Assembly: GCF_000204055.1 (NCBI RefSeq)
Contig: NW_006768834.1
Span: 37,574 to 101,573, forward strand
Direction: 5' to 3'
From: Melampsora larici-populina 98AG31
Taxonomy: Eukaryota > Basidiomycota > Pucciniomycetes > Pucciniales > Melampsoraceae
Length of the DNA stretch: 64,000 nt
Every line of letters begins with the position of its first letter. The first letter of the stretch is position 1. Below are positions 1 to 11,373 of this stretch, in pieces. A model generated the notes under the pieces. That model saw nothing but the letters and a program-made list of their open reading frames with translations. It was not told where the DNA came from and ran no database searches. The position numbers were made by a program, and so were the translations under genes.

Positions 1-2240
1 CAGAGTCCAGAGGTGGCGTTGACGAACAAAATATTTGACCGATTGTGGCGAGAACCACGGTTTTAGGCCAGGTTGATCCTCACGGTAGTCGATGAAGCTC
101 ACATGATCTACACTTGGGGACTGGTGGAGAGTGGTCAAGCGAAGCGTCTAGCCAGCCACGTTCGCGTACAGGATGCAGGTGTATTCCGACCTTCTTACGG
201 CGATCTTGCGCGGCGATTTCTCTCGACAGTCAAAGTTCCATTGCTGTTGATGTCCGCAACATGCACACCCCAGGCCATCCTAGCTATTCAGGCCAACCTC
301 AAATTAGATCCTCAGGATGTATTTGTGACCAGAGCTGAGCTGGTTCGTCCAGAGATCCGGCTCATACGCAGGACTTTCAAACGACCCCACAAAGCCTCAC
401 TCCGTGGAATCTTCCCACATGAAGATCAAGTGCCTACCAGCTCTATTCCCCCGACACTATTGTATAGTGGCACTCAGAATGCAACTTTAGAATACTTGCA
501 AATTCTCAACACCAGCCGAGGACAGCCAAACGAAACCGGGAATCCCTTCTCCAACTTTGCTCGCCGATACCACGCCTCCACCGGGCCCGAAGCCAAGCTC
601 GATGCTGTGGCTGCGTATGTGACAGGCACCCTGGCGGTACTTTGCTGCACGCTGGCCCTCGGCCTGGGTCAAAATTGGAGTCGGGTTCGAAGAGTAGTTG
701 TTGTGGGTCGACAAGACCCTTGCAACTTCGTACAGATGACTGGACGCTGTGGACGAGATGGGCGCCGAGGTCTAGGTATCATTTTGGTGGAGCATAAGCG
801 TACGAAAGGGAAGAGCAGGATTTCCGATTTCAAAACCCCGACGATCATGACGGACGATGATCGTATGGACGCGTTTGCAATAACGCCTGTGTGCTTACGA
901 GTGGCCCTGGCCGTGGATCTGAAGTGAGCTAAGTTTTTCACCTCGGCGTCCTGCATTTCATCATGCTGAAGTGTCTTGAAAGGCTCGGGTTCATACCTCT
1001 GGACATAGATCACTGCTCCGTCAAGGAGGAGGCAAAGCGTCAGCTGGAAGCAAATATGAGCCCGTGCGACTGTTCAAACTGCAAACCTGAGGAGGCAGAG
1101 GCTCTCTGGCTCGCCCAATCAGCGCTCACGACGGACAACTTCGATGGGGCGCTAGCAATGTGCGAATCGCAACTCTTCGACCTCGCCAATAGCCTACCTG
1201 AAAGGCCTCCACCTCCGGCCCCCCAAACACGTTCACTGGCCATGCGTTGCAAGGCCGACGACCCCATCCGAAGTTCTCCCTTGCACAAATCACTAGTCAA
1301 CATGTTCGAATCGTCTTTTGAAAGGTTTTTCAACACAATTTTCACAGGGCCTTCGGACCTGGGCCCTGCAGATTATTTTAGCCGGGAGTTAGCGTGGGGT
1401 TTGGCAAAGAATGTGGATGAATTGTCGAGTCCAAAAGGTTTTGCAGCTGTTTTGACCAGTGAAATGATCCCCGGTCAATACCAATGCCATTTGGAAGCTT
1501 TCAATGAGTGGAAAGACGCCTATGATACTGCTGACATCATCGCTGTCGCTCGTTATTCTCGGCTGGCCACTCTTAAACCCGCCGCCAAGATCGAACCGCC
1601 ACAATCTGTCGAAGGAGCTGTCATCTCACACGCTCGGGAACTGGCAGACAAGGAACAATCACGATTTGAGCGAGATCAAGCCAAGTTGCAGGACGCCGAA
1701 GACAAACAGGCTGAACGGTATCGAATTGCCAAAGAGAAGGAGGAGACCAAAAAGGCCAAAGCCGTCGCTAAAGCAGAAAAGGCACGAATCGCGAAAGATA
1801 ATAAAGAAGCCAAAAAGGCTGCAGCCTTAGCTAAAGCGGCCGAAAAGGCCCGGATTGCCAAAGAGAAGGGTCAGCTGCCCAAACCCAAACCCCGGCCGCC
1901 TGCTAAAACACGTGCTCGCAAGGTGGTTCCTCCTGCCGGAACTGCCACAACTGAGCACCTCTCCGGCATTTCGAAGCCCGGAGGCCTCAAAGACGTGGTC
2001 CAAGAACCTCATCAGAAAGGAAGCCTGACTCAGCAGGTAAGACTAGCTCATTGCCCGATGTTACGACCCACGTCCAAACAATATGTTGACCCTTAGTGTT
2101 ATTCAGGAGTTCACCGCTCATGATGTGTCACATGAGTCCGCTGTGCGAGCGTTTACAGACCTGGTCGGCGGCTCGTCCAAAAGAGCCGCGTCTGATGACC
2201 TGTTGGTCACCACGGATCCCAAGCGTAGGCTGCCCTTGCA
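1..2240 (+). pseudogene. RecQ-like DNA helicase, 3' part, nonsense-mutated
   Basis: The reading frame is open at base 1 and belongs to the rust-expanded RecQ-like helicase family; the Walker A region would lie upstream of the window. Visible motifs are the DEAH box (about 100-111), SAT of motif III (about 256-264), and motif VI as QMTGRCGRDGRRG (about 733-771). Further on come a cysteine pair (CDCSNC, about 1066-1083), a Lys/Ala/Glu-rich coiled-coil-like stretch (about 1640-1900) and a basic tail. A TAG at 64-66 interrupts the frame nine codons before VVDEAH, where relatives as I recall them have a sense codon, often Gln; a CAG-to-TAG change would explain it. A second break lies at 924-971, where the frame shifts or a short intron is present. 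The last exons are 971-2036 and about 2107-2240, with GTAAG donors after each. It converges on the DUF6589 gene. Pseudogene status is well supported; family assignment is high confidence. Confidence 0.85.
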
Positions 2241-2328
2241 GGTAAGAGGTCTTACAGAATTTCACTGTAATTCCATGACTCTAAATACGATTAAATATTC
2301 ACAAGGCTTGTGTGATCTTATTACATTG

Positions 2329-5270
2329 TCAGTCCTCGCCCTGGGCCTCAGGGTTTTCCCACGAAGACAACACATCAGACGCGCCCCACCGAAATCGAGA
2401 CGATCGACCAGCCGCTTTATCGGCATTAATCAATCCAACCATATGCTCATGTCCCTCGCGCCAAACGTTAACGGTCATTGGGGGGGGCCGCGCGGTAGAT
2501 TTATTGCCTAAATGTTCCTGAGCATAGCTGAGAAACGCCTTCATCGAGGCGTCAGTGATTGTGTTTGGGTTGGGCTGGTAGACCATCTTGTGACCGGATA
2601 GGGATCTGAGTAGCTGCATGAGCATTCGTAGCTGTGGACAAAACGATTTCTGTGTCAGATAGGAGATTGTGGTGCAATACTATGTTGAAGACACATACCA
2701 ATGGAATGTTGTTCGAAAAGCGATACGTGAGGCGTTCAATGTCCGTCCCATGTCCCTGTGAGTTGATGAGAGCACAGATAAGCCTTCTCTCACTTGTGAT
2801 TCAATGTACACTTCGAAAGATTGTGAACTCACGGTGTTGTTGTACATATGTTTGAGCCAAAAAATATGTATTTCCAGGTACTCATCAATAGCGAGCCAAT
2901 GGTTATCTCCTCGGCCTGAAGGAATAAGCAGCGAGTGCTTGATGGCATGTGCAAGGCTCTTAGGTAAGTCAACTTCTAAAAGCATGACTATCCTTGGTAT
3001 ATGCCGTGCATAATGCGAAAGCCCTGTTAATCCTTGGGCCATTACGGCCCAACGCTTCCACATGGCCATAAGTCTACCAATGTCACCAGCGCGAGTGGAC
3101 TCGTGGGCCTCGACCACGGTTGCAAAATCTCTCAAACGCAATATTAAATTATACCGAGTATGATCCCCATTCGCAGCGGCCGCTTTCAGGGAGGTTTGGT
3201 CAAAATACTGCTTCCAGACCTTATCAAATATTCGTAGAATATCTGCCTCTTCGGTCCAGTTGACGTGTTCTTCAGCCTCGATCACCTGTCTAGTGGGCCA
3301 GCAAAGTAAGTGATGTGTTACATTCCTACAGCGCGAGTAAATTTGTTACTTACTTGAGAATAAACACCAGGGTTGCTTTATGAACGATTTGCAAAGATCG
3401 CATGATGCTGTTGAAATCTTGCGATTGCGGTGGCTTCTTGTACTCACCACCTAAGGCATGAGCTGATCGCCACACCCCGGAATCATGTCCATTCCCAGAA
3501 TCACCCCAATGAAGACCCCATATGGCCTTCGCAAAATTCCAATTGGTATGCGCACCACCAAAGATAGACAGGACCCAATCAATGCCCTCAAGTGCTTTCA
3601 CCGGTGGATAGCGCTTAACTCGCAAGCTTTCAAGTAGCTGGTTCGAGCCAACGTCTCCCGCCGCGATTAACACCCTCTTGGCATACTCGTCTTTGTCGAC
3701 ACCGGTTTGGCCCATTACTGCGTCTAGAACTCGTGAAACCCCATCGGCAGACGAGTCAGGCGCATCCATCATACGGAGAAAGTGTATGTTCGGCTTGTGC
3801 AATGCAATTTGGTCTATAGGTGGTGGTCGACATGACAGCTTTGGTAGCTTGTTGGCCTCGGGGACTCCAGGTAGGTGACTCGAGAATTCCAATAGTGCTT
3901 GGGCGAGTTGTGATTTGATAACTAAGACCCAGTGTTCCATGTCTGAAGGGGACGGCGCAAACAAACCAACTTCCACTGGCTTGCGGTCCGCAGAGTCCAT
4001 GGCGTCCAAAAATGTGGCGATGCTAGCCGCCTCGTCCGCGCATTTCGCCTGGAGACAGCTGCGAATGACGTGATAAAACCCCCAGGTGCCGTGGAATAGG
4101 CGCGACGATGTGTCAATTCGAGTATTGTGGATCCTAAGATGTATGTCAATATTATCAAAGCATAATAAAGGCATGATCTTATGATTCACTTTGAAAAGAT
4201 CAATCATTCTTTCTTCTTGCAGTATGCGAAGGTGGTCCGTAGCTTGCAAAACACTCGTACGTGAGGTGGTCAATCCGAGAGTGTGTAGCCATTCGTTGAC
4301 TCGACACGAGACTCCACTCGCCAGAGTCATCAAACCATTCGCAAGGGGTATGGCGTTAGCGCGACGATTGCAAGCTACAGCGATCATCGAACATATCATT
4401 GTTGGGAGCTTACATTCGAAGTGGAGGGTGGAAGTGTCAGTAAGTAAAACCATCCGGTTTTTGAAAATCTTCCATGGCTCACTGTTTCGATTTTATGCCC
4501 GGCCAGGCTTGCCGCATTTGGTTTCACGAAAACCAGGTTCTCGAGGGACAAGACGGTGTCCTCATCCAACGCCCCTTCGATCCCGCTCTCCCCGGAATTG
4601 GGGTTGTCACCAGGTGGAGTGCTAGCCTGGGACTGCAAGGGGTGCGCCGCCTCGACATGTTCATCCTCTTTGTCGTCGGTCGGCTTCTTGTTCTTCATGC
4701 TAAGGGAGAGCTTGCTTCGTATTAGGGAATGAAGGAAGGGCATCCCAGTCTGGATTTGTTTGGCACGATGCTCCGCTGCACCTTCACCGAAGTAGTCAGG
4801 TGTGATGCGGTTCGAACTCGTGAAAGCTCCTGCGGGAAAATAACCCCTCATGACTTCCTGCTGATTCACAATTGCAGAGGCCTGAGGAAAACAAACCGCG
4901 GAGGTCAGGTTGGTTACATCGCGTCAGATCATATTCTTTGAAGAAAGAAGTTCCGGCTGACCTCTTCCAAGATTATTTTCTCCCAGCCTTCTTCGCCTAC
5001 ATCGCTGGTCCTAGTCAGATTGCCAAGATTCTTGACAATTGACCGGGTGGTCTTGATTCCCAAGCCAATCTTCATGAAACGTTGGCGGGAATTCAATTCT
5101 TCGTGAGTCGAAGAGAAAAAGGTCACCATAAATTCTTTTGGGCTGAAGCCAATCTTGTTGATATAGTCACAAACGTCTATTGTACAAGCAACTGTCTTGG
5201 GAATATGCACGCTGGGTGTTATAGGTGTTTGAGCAGAGCCATTAGGAGGTTTAGGAGTGGGAGTCGGCAT
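2329..5270 (-). CDS. DUF6589 domain protein, six exons, intact
   Basis: This is a large basidiomycete-specific protein of the DUF6589 family, whose function is unknown. Exons on the minus strand are 5270-4962, 4881-4483, 4408-3354, 3289-2833, 2788-2699 and 2631-2329. The lengths sum to 871 codons including stop and every splice phase agrees. The start chosen is the Met of MPTPTPK, the first that leads directly into the conserved N-terminal module (YINKIGFSPKEF). Family landmarks are CNRRANAIPLANGL, LLCFDNIDIHLR, FHGTWGFYHV, AAGDVGSNQLLESL, GGAHTNWNFAKAIWG, ATVVEAHEST, GDIGRLMAMWKRW and the closing NTITDASMKAF. Spaced Asp residues (FDNID, GDVG) in a layout resembling RNase-H-fold transposases suggest, by inference only, a transposase-like ancestry. 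The gene is convergent with the dead helicase and divergent from a short paralogous gene. No stop or frameshift was seen. Confidence 0.88.
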
Positions 5271-5463
5271 TTTATGAGATGCTGGTTCTTTTTGAAATGG
5301 AATATGAACACGATGTAATAATACACGGAAGCCAAGACGGGCCCAATTCATACAACGATGGACAAACCGTGAAGCGATCAAGAGTGTACAGCTGTTCAAC
5401 CTCGAACTTGACCAAAGTGCTCATGAACGGGAATCTAACGTAGCGCATGAGGCCCCCGCGCAT

Positions 5464-5690
5464 GTTTGAGTTTCAAGCTAATAAACCAATCCCAGGCGTT
5501 TTTGGGATTGTATTGTCACGCCTGGGATTGATTTGTTAGCTTGAGTGTCATCCTAACAATTCAATCCCAGGATATCTTGGTATTGATTTGAGGATTGAGT
5601 GTCATCCTAACCAATCAAACCCATTATAACATGGGTCAGATCGGGTGGATGAAACTCAAACGACGCGCCTGGTGGAAACCCCAGGCGCGT
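5464..5690. repeat. Nested inverted repeats between divergent genes
   Basis: Three inverted-repeat pairs lie between the DUF6589 start and the divergent small gene. The outer arms, GTTTGAGTTTCA at 5464-5475 and its exact complement at 5650-5661, enclose a 198-bp unit. Inside, 5474-5499 pairs with 5518-5543 (26 bp, three mismatches, core AATCCCAGGCGT). Immediately outside, 5663-5672 pairs exactly with 5681-5690 (ACGCGCCTGG). The phrase GAGTGTCATCCTAAC also occurs twice directly (about 5543 and 5597). It could be a bidirectional promoter with operator-like palindromes, a small MITE, or the terminus of the helicase/DUF6589 cassette. Confidence 0.75.
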
Positions 5691-5804
5691 TTAACCCCAA
5701 CATGCAATAAGGGGAAAGACAAGAAGGCATCTGCAACTTTGACATCGATCAAATAGAAGGTCTTTCGTCCCCGGTGCTTTGTTCCCCCATCCAAGCAGCC
5801 AGCT

Positions 5805-6585
5805 ATGTCAGAACATTACCCATCTGATGCCCCTCCATTCGACGCACATCAATCGGATGATGTGCAATCAGTGCCTGATATCTCTGAACGGCATGGATTT
5901 GATTCACCTACCTCTGAGGGACAACGAACCAAAACCGATGGATATGAATCACCTACCTCTGAAGGACCACGTTCAGTTTCTCTTCGCGGCGAATTAATGG
6001 AAACAGAACCATCGGACCCTCCGGATTCTGATGACTCTTTTGTCATACCTCTCAGCGAGATTGATCGAGGTGAGCGAGTCTCTTGCATCATTGATGCTAT
6101 CCTAGATCAAGACATGACTGTACGACAGTTTATTGGCGAGGTTAGACCCACACCCTATACGCTCATCAACCCAACCTGCACTCCAAATCAAAGGCAGATT
6201 GTCATTAGGAGCATCGACGCCATCAACTACATGCGCAGTCAAAACTTGAACGTTGAAGAGTTCATCCACGCTATACTTGATCGTACCAACGAGGATCTCT
6301 GGCCACATCAGGCTTCCTTTCGTGGCACTGGCATATACTCTTGTGCGGTCATTCAAGGCATATTTATTGGCCTGCGCAACCAAATCTGCGGCGCCGGAAA
6401 TGAACAGGGAATATGGTGTGAGCTGATCCAATGGGAGGTAAGCCAAGCTTCTATCTCTTACATTCCACGTCCTCGTTCTGCAATGTAGCATCTCACAAAA
6501 TGTTTGACTTACCATCTTTCCTTTAATGTTTTGACAGGCTAATGACTTGCGGATCATTGTGGCGGAGAATCCCTCTCCATGGTGA
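5805..6585 (+). CDS. Small protein resembling the DUF6589 N-terminal module
   Basis: This two-exon gene has exons 5805-6437 and 6538-6585, a phase-0 GTAAGC-CAG intron of 100 nt, and 226 codons plus TGA. The N-terminus is acidic, Ser/Pro-rich and carries two SPTSEG repeats. The C-terminal half has the same arrangement as the N-terminal module of the neighbouring DUF6589 protein: IDAINYM...VEEFIHAIL...TNEDL...FRGTGI, then GNEQGIWCELI and a short tail. That module starts twice here (IDAILDQDMTVRQFI and IDAINYMRSQNLNVEEFI), suggesting an internal duplication. No central or C-terminal DUF6589 region follows. It could be a stand-alone accessory gene or the head of a truncated full-length copy. It is divergent from the full DUF6589 gene across the inverted repeats. 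Confidence 0.6.
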
Positions 6586-7409
6586 AGCAACTCGGTGACT
6601 TGCATTAGGTGAGATACTTTCTCACCTTCCCTCATGATGATGGCTCATCTTCTTCATAATAGTTTCTCACACTGATACTGACCATTATGAAGCAGTGCGA
6701 AGGACCTTTGCGACACAAAAAATGCATTGTCTCTAGGTCCCTTGAGGACCTCAAACTGCTGTTTGTGCTTAAGAATTTATGGGAGGACGAAACCTTTTGC
6801 ACCTCGCAGCATTTGAGAGTCGCGAGGCCCTGATGGGCCCCGGTTTTGGCCCGAATTCCTTTTTGCAAAGCATCTTTTGAGCCATTTAAGTTAAGGAAAA
6901 ATGGAGCAGGGCAAAAGATGCGCAGCGCCCCTGCGCATATTTTTGATAAGGATCTCGAGAGGAGATGATTAGTGAGATTTTTGTGCAGTGACAATGATAG
7001 ATTTTGTCGAAATTCCCCGACAGATCTCACGCCAAATTTGGGACTTTGCGTGTAAGTCCCTCGTTTGAGCTGGCCTGTACAGCCTCAGAGAAACGGGGGA
7101 CTTTGTTAAGTTTGAAGATATTCAGTCATTGGTCTTGTTGAGAGGTTGTGTCAAATCAAGGCTCTCTCCAAGGACTTCTATTGTGCACAATACAGGTGAG
7201 GGTTGTAAGAAACCTTTGATCCTTTTCAGAAAATCTGCCGACATCGTTGCAAAGCTGGTCAGCTGCGCTAAGGTTATTGATTCCCATATATCAGGATAGG
7301 TTGCGGACACCTTTTTGGCAGGGTCCTTCAATAGCATTATTTTAGAATACAATGTTTGCAATCATATGATATGATATGATGTTGATGAGCTGCAATGACA
7401 AGATTAGAA
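6586..7409. other. Intergenic stretch, no supported gene
   Basis: Only short, low-quality open frames are present, with no recognisable motif and no convincing splice chain. Nothing further can be supported here. Confidence 0.5.
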
Positions 7410-8103
7410 CAATAGGGGTCCTCAAGTTCAGAAGATTTGAACACAGTCCAAGTGTAAATTGAACAGCTATCTGAGCAAGCATACCTGTTCAATATCTGAG
7501 CAAGGACGCACGTGTGTTCTGTTTGTTTTGTGCATGGGGCATGTTTGTTTTGTGCATGGAACACATCCTCAGACACCAACATGAAAACAAAAATCACAAG
7601 TCTGGAGACTGAGCAGGACTTGGATAATGGGTTGAGACAAGGCAGTTTCCTCCATCTCTCCATCTGTGAGACGAAATCACAATTTGTCCGTTTCAATAGG
7701 CAATTTCCATTTTCATCCTCACCATGAGCACAGCCCATCTGCCCTTGAAAGACAGAGTCAAATCTTTGTGTCAGCACTATTCACCTAATCACTGTTTTTT
7801 TGGTGGTGATAATTGATAATGAGAACAACGAGAAAACAGAAAAGAGAGACAAGATAAAGATTGGATGTGAGCATACAGGCAGAGTTTATAAAGGCTACCA
7901 CATATCCAATGTTTGTTGATATCATGGCTTAAGGAAAATTTTCTTGTCTTGGGCCTTCTGTTTGTTTCAGCGTAGACCTCTGATTGTTACCTGTCCACAG
8001 AGGCTCCGAGCCACTGGTCGAATTCAATGAAATAAATTAACAATTCAAACACGGTCCAAGTGTAATTCAAACACGATTTTTCTCAACTTGAGGACCCCTA
8101 TTG
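7410..8103. mobile_element. MITE-like element with 19-bp exact terminal inverted repeats
   Basis: CAATAGGGGTCCTCAAGTT at 7410-7428 is the exact reverse complement of 8085-8103. Similarity continues inward: the phrase (A)CA(C/G)TCCAAGTGTAA occurs near both ends. The 694-bp unit has no transposase-like frame. I could not identify a target-site duplication, so the superfamily is unknown and the exact termini may extend a few bases. Confidence 0.65.
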
Positions 8104-8404
8104 CTAACCTCATCTTCATCCCAATCCGTCATTATCTGGTTCAACATGTGGTTTCCTACTTAGGTTAAGCACTGGTAATGGTGAAGGAGCTACAATAATT
8201 TTAAGATAGATTGAGTCCGAGAATTTTTCATCTCGCCAAGCGAGCGATTTGGTGTACAAATTCTGGAAGAACGACCACCCTACAATCACATACAAACATG
8301 CAGGTGACATCTCATCTCCAGTATGATGGGCATCTTAAAAAGTTAGGCAACAGTCATTAGATGTCAGTACTGGGAATTCTCCTGGGTGTCCACAGGTTTC
8401 AGGC

Positions 8405-9923
8405 TTAGCTCAACTCAGATTTGACAATTTCCCAGGATAGATCCACCGCCGCAAGAATGTCTTCCGGAAGTGGGCCTTCTTCCGATTTGGTGCAGTTCAT
8501 CTCAATTTGATCAACTGAAGACGCGCCAAAGATGATGCCATCCTCGGGCTTCAGCGCAGAATGATGTTGTAGCCATCGAGCTGCCACTGACACCAAAGTT
8601 GTGTCAGGATAACCTTTCAGTGAAGCTTTGAGAATCTCCAATGCCTTGAAATAACTGTCACGAAAGTATCGTTCGCGATACTACAAAAGAGGAGCCGCCC
8701 GTAAGGATCATATCAGCGCTTGGCTGTCGACAGAAAACGAGATTCTGTCAAAAGCGGTGAAGGAATCATGACTTTGAGTATAGGGAATCATCTGTTTTGA
8801 ACATACCATCACGCCTTGTCTATGGCTGGGATCGAAACGGCCACCCGGTTCAATCTGATCATCAGGCTTCGTGATCTTCCCGGCGAAAAAGCCCCCAGCT
8901 GGCAAAGGAATTCGATAAAGTTTGTACAGACTGAAATTACAGTTAGAGCTCATCAGGACCAACCTAGCGGATTATAGAGAACCAAACGGATTCCCAAAGA
9001 TCGACAGCAAGGAAAAAGCTGGGTCGAGCCATTCGAGGTCAGACTCCGTGATGTGACTGCAGGATAAAAAAAGAAAAAACCTCACCTCGGTTTCGATGGA
9101 CCTGGTAATGGCATTATACATACCTTGATAAATCGTTGGCTTGACATAGCCATTCTTGTCGCAAATTCCCCATATAATGGCTACTTCCCACGCAGCAAAA
9201 TTACTGAGGCCGAGCTCTGTAAACTTTCCCTGTCGGTACAGTGCGTCGCAAGCTTTTAATGTCTCCTCGAATGGAACTGATCGATCTGGGGCGTGTAAAT
9301 AAAACACGCGAAGCTTTGGCACATTGAGGGCATCCAAACTCTTATCCAGAGTCGCTCTGAGGCGGTCTGGCTTGTGATCACCCGGTTTCTGGTCGATGGA
9401 AACATGGTAACGATAAGATGAGGGATCGAACAATTTGTATATCATAGTACACGCGTAGACATACCACTGGGAAGCATTTGGAATCGATCGACAACCCCGA
9501 ACAATCTAACTTGGAAAGCATCTCTTCGGTGGTCCCATCGCCATCTATCATAGGACAGGTTGAGCGGTGAGAACCAGTACATGGGACGAAGTTGAATTGG
9601 TAAGCTCACAGAGTCTTGCTGTGTCTAACTCAGTATGCCCATGCGACCTGAACACATCAATGACTTTTTGAGCCGTACCCAAGTCATGTATCCTGCCAAA
9701 GTGTGAATATCGATACCAGACGAAGCGTTGTCAGGGTGCGAGGGGCTTAGAGTGATTCTGAGCGACCTGACCTTGAGCCAAACGCGCCCTCATTCCCGAT
9801 TGTCATAGTCCTTGAGAGAGCGATGAAATAGGTACCAACAGATTGAGTGTTGATCAGCTAAATGATGTGACATTCAACGTACCCCATGATCAAAGGTATC
9901 CTCGTTTTCTGCGTACTCGCCAT
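8405..9923 (-). CDS. Aldo-keto reductase, AKR7 (aflatoxin-aldehyde reductase) type
   Basis: This is an NADPH-dependent cytosolic oxidoreductase of the AKR7 type, which reduces dialdehydes and other reactive carbonyls. Eight exons on the minus strand (9923-9883, 9810-9772, 9692-9610, 9544-9465, 9388-9086, 9018-8964, 8898-8807, 8680-8405) sum to 323 codons including stop with consistent phases; 322 aa is normal for the family. Visible features are the TIM-barrel start (PLIMGTMTIG), the catalytic Asp and Tyr in LDTARLYGDGTTEE (the Tyr codon is split by an intron), FYLHAPDRSVPFEETL, the lid-side GLSNFAAWEV, YQGMYNAITRSIE, YNPLAGGFFAGK and the cofactor-binding GIIFGASSVDQIEMN. The start is the Met of MASTQKTRIP. 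The gene appears intact and probably functional. The substrate cannot be told from sequence. Confidence 0.93.
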
Positions 9924-11373
9924 TCCTCTGTCTGTGAGCATAACTGCTGTGTTAACTTCAAGAGTCAGGATTTGGACAGTTTTCTATGTGGAGGGGGGTG
10001 AGACGGTAGGTGACGGTTTGATCAAATGTGTGGGGTCATGAACAGCTTGTCGAAGTGAACGATATATAACTGATTGTATGCCTATGACGTCAATTCGAGG
10101 ATAAGATGTAAAAACCGGTCCTGAGACTTGGACTTGTGTTTGACGGAGGCGGAAGTAGCGGCCTCTGGGAGATTGCTGGCAGCCGGCTGCTGGCACTGGC
10201 ACTGGCAGTGCCAGTCACTCAAAGCCCATGAAAGTATGGCTTCCAAAACCTTTCCCGCGTTGAATCTCGTATGGTGTCCACTCACATGACATACCCACTA
10301 CACATGTGGTGATAAACAATATCACATTTCACCAATACCGCACCAAGCCTATTCATCCAACAAAATCGAGTCTACCCATCACTAACCAAGACTGACAAGT
10401 CATGCTCATACCCGCTATGTTCGCTCCGCTCGCAATTGTCGCACTGAAGACCCAGTCTCATCTTTGGAGACCACTGTCCCGACAACTTTGGTGTGACTTT
10501 CTTGAAGGCGGGTGCTCACTGTAGAAGAGATCAAGGTTAGCTATCTTTGATTTGCCTTCTGAGACGAGGATTTCAACTGAGTTATGTGTTGCCCTTTTTT
10601 TTCTCGTGACCTGGTTGATCGCTGGGCATACGGAGCTAAGGTCCTTTACAAAGCTGGGGCTCATGGTGCTCAACTTCATTGCGCACACGGATATCTATTA
10701 TGTATGCCTACTCGCCACCGGAAGAAACAATTATAGTCTTTTGACCGATTAATCTTGGTCTATTACATATGTCTACCAAGCTTGATAATAATCCTACCAC
10801 ATTTTAATTTTATATTACTTTCTGATAAAATTGATGATGTACCTGAGTTTTGATCAATTTGATTCCATAAGATTTTGATTTTTCATCTGGTTTTGAGTGA
10901 TCTCGTACTTGAGTTTACTGTTTGCTTCAGTTTTTTTTCAAAAGACCAGTGCGAGAATGCTGGGAGCAACTGGTGTATTAGTCAAGATAGATGATGGTGG
11001 TGAGGGGGAATCGTCCTGGCTATACTTCTCCCGAGAGCCTTCAACCAGCTCTTATGTGATGGGGGTTTCAGGGCGCATGTGGTGCGAGTGAAGTTGTTGT
11101 GCAATTGATTTGGAGGGATTTCACGGAGGGGTGAAATCTTGGGGAAAGGGGTAAGTACCTGGCACTGGCAGTAGTGCCAGTAATCTCCCGAAGGCCGGGT
11201 GTTCCCGACGGAGGAGAGCTGGTGCTTGGTCGTTATGGGTATAGGCGGGTCCATGTTTGACTCCACGATTTTACGTGCAGCGCTTCTTTCCAAATTCCAT
11301 CACACTGACGGTCACATGCCAGATCAGACCAGATCACTCTCGTTTCGCTTCCTGCACATCAAATCACACATCG
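9924..11373. other. Divergent intergenic region of the AKR and RPAP3-like genes
   Basis: There is no supported gene. The region holds the promoters of the divergent AKR (-) and RPAP3-like (+) genes. Two CTGGCA-rich palindromic boxes occur at 10190-10214 and 11159-11180. Both are built from CTGGCACTGGCAG followed by the complement GTGCCAG, and they lie about 970 bp apart. Their role is unknown. Confidence 0.5.

Noticed and set aside
73..75. TTG as a start for the helicase
   Set aside because: The same frame is open and family-like upstream to base 1 apart from one TAG; TTG starts are not expected in a fungal nuclear gene.
6632..7777. Minus-strand frames of 79-146 codons
   Set aside because: No motif, no splice chain, and the last one overlaps the MITE-like element.
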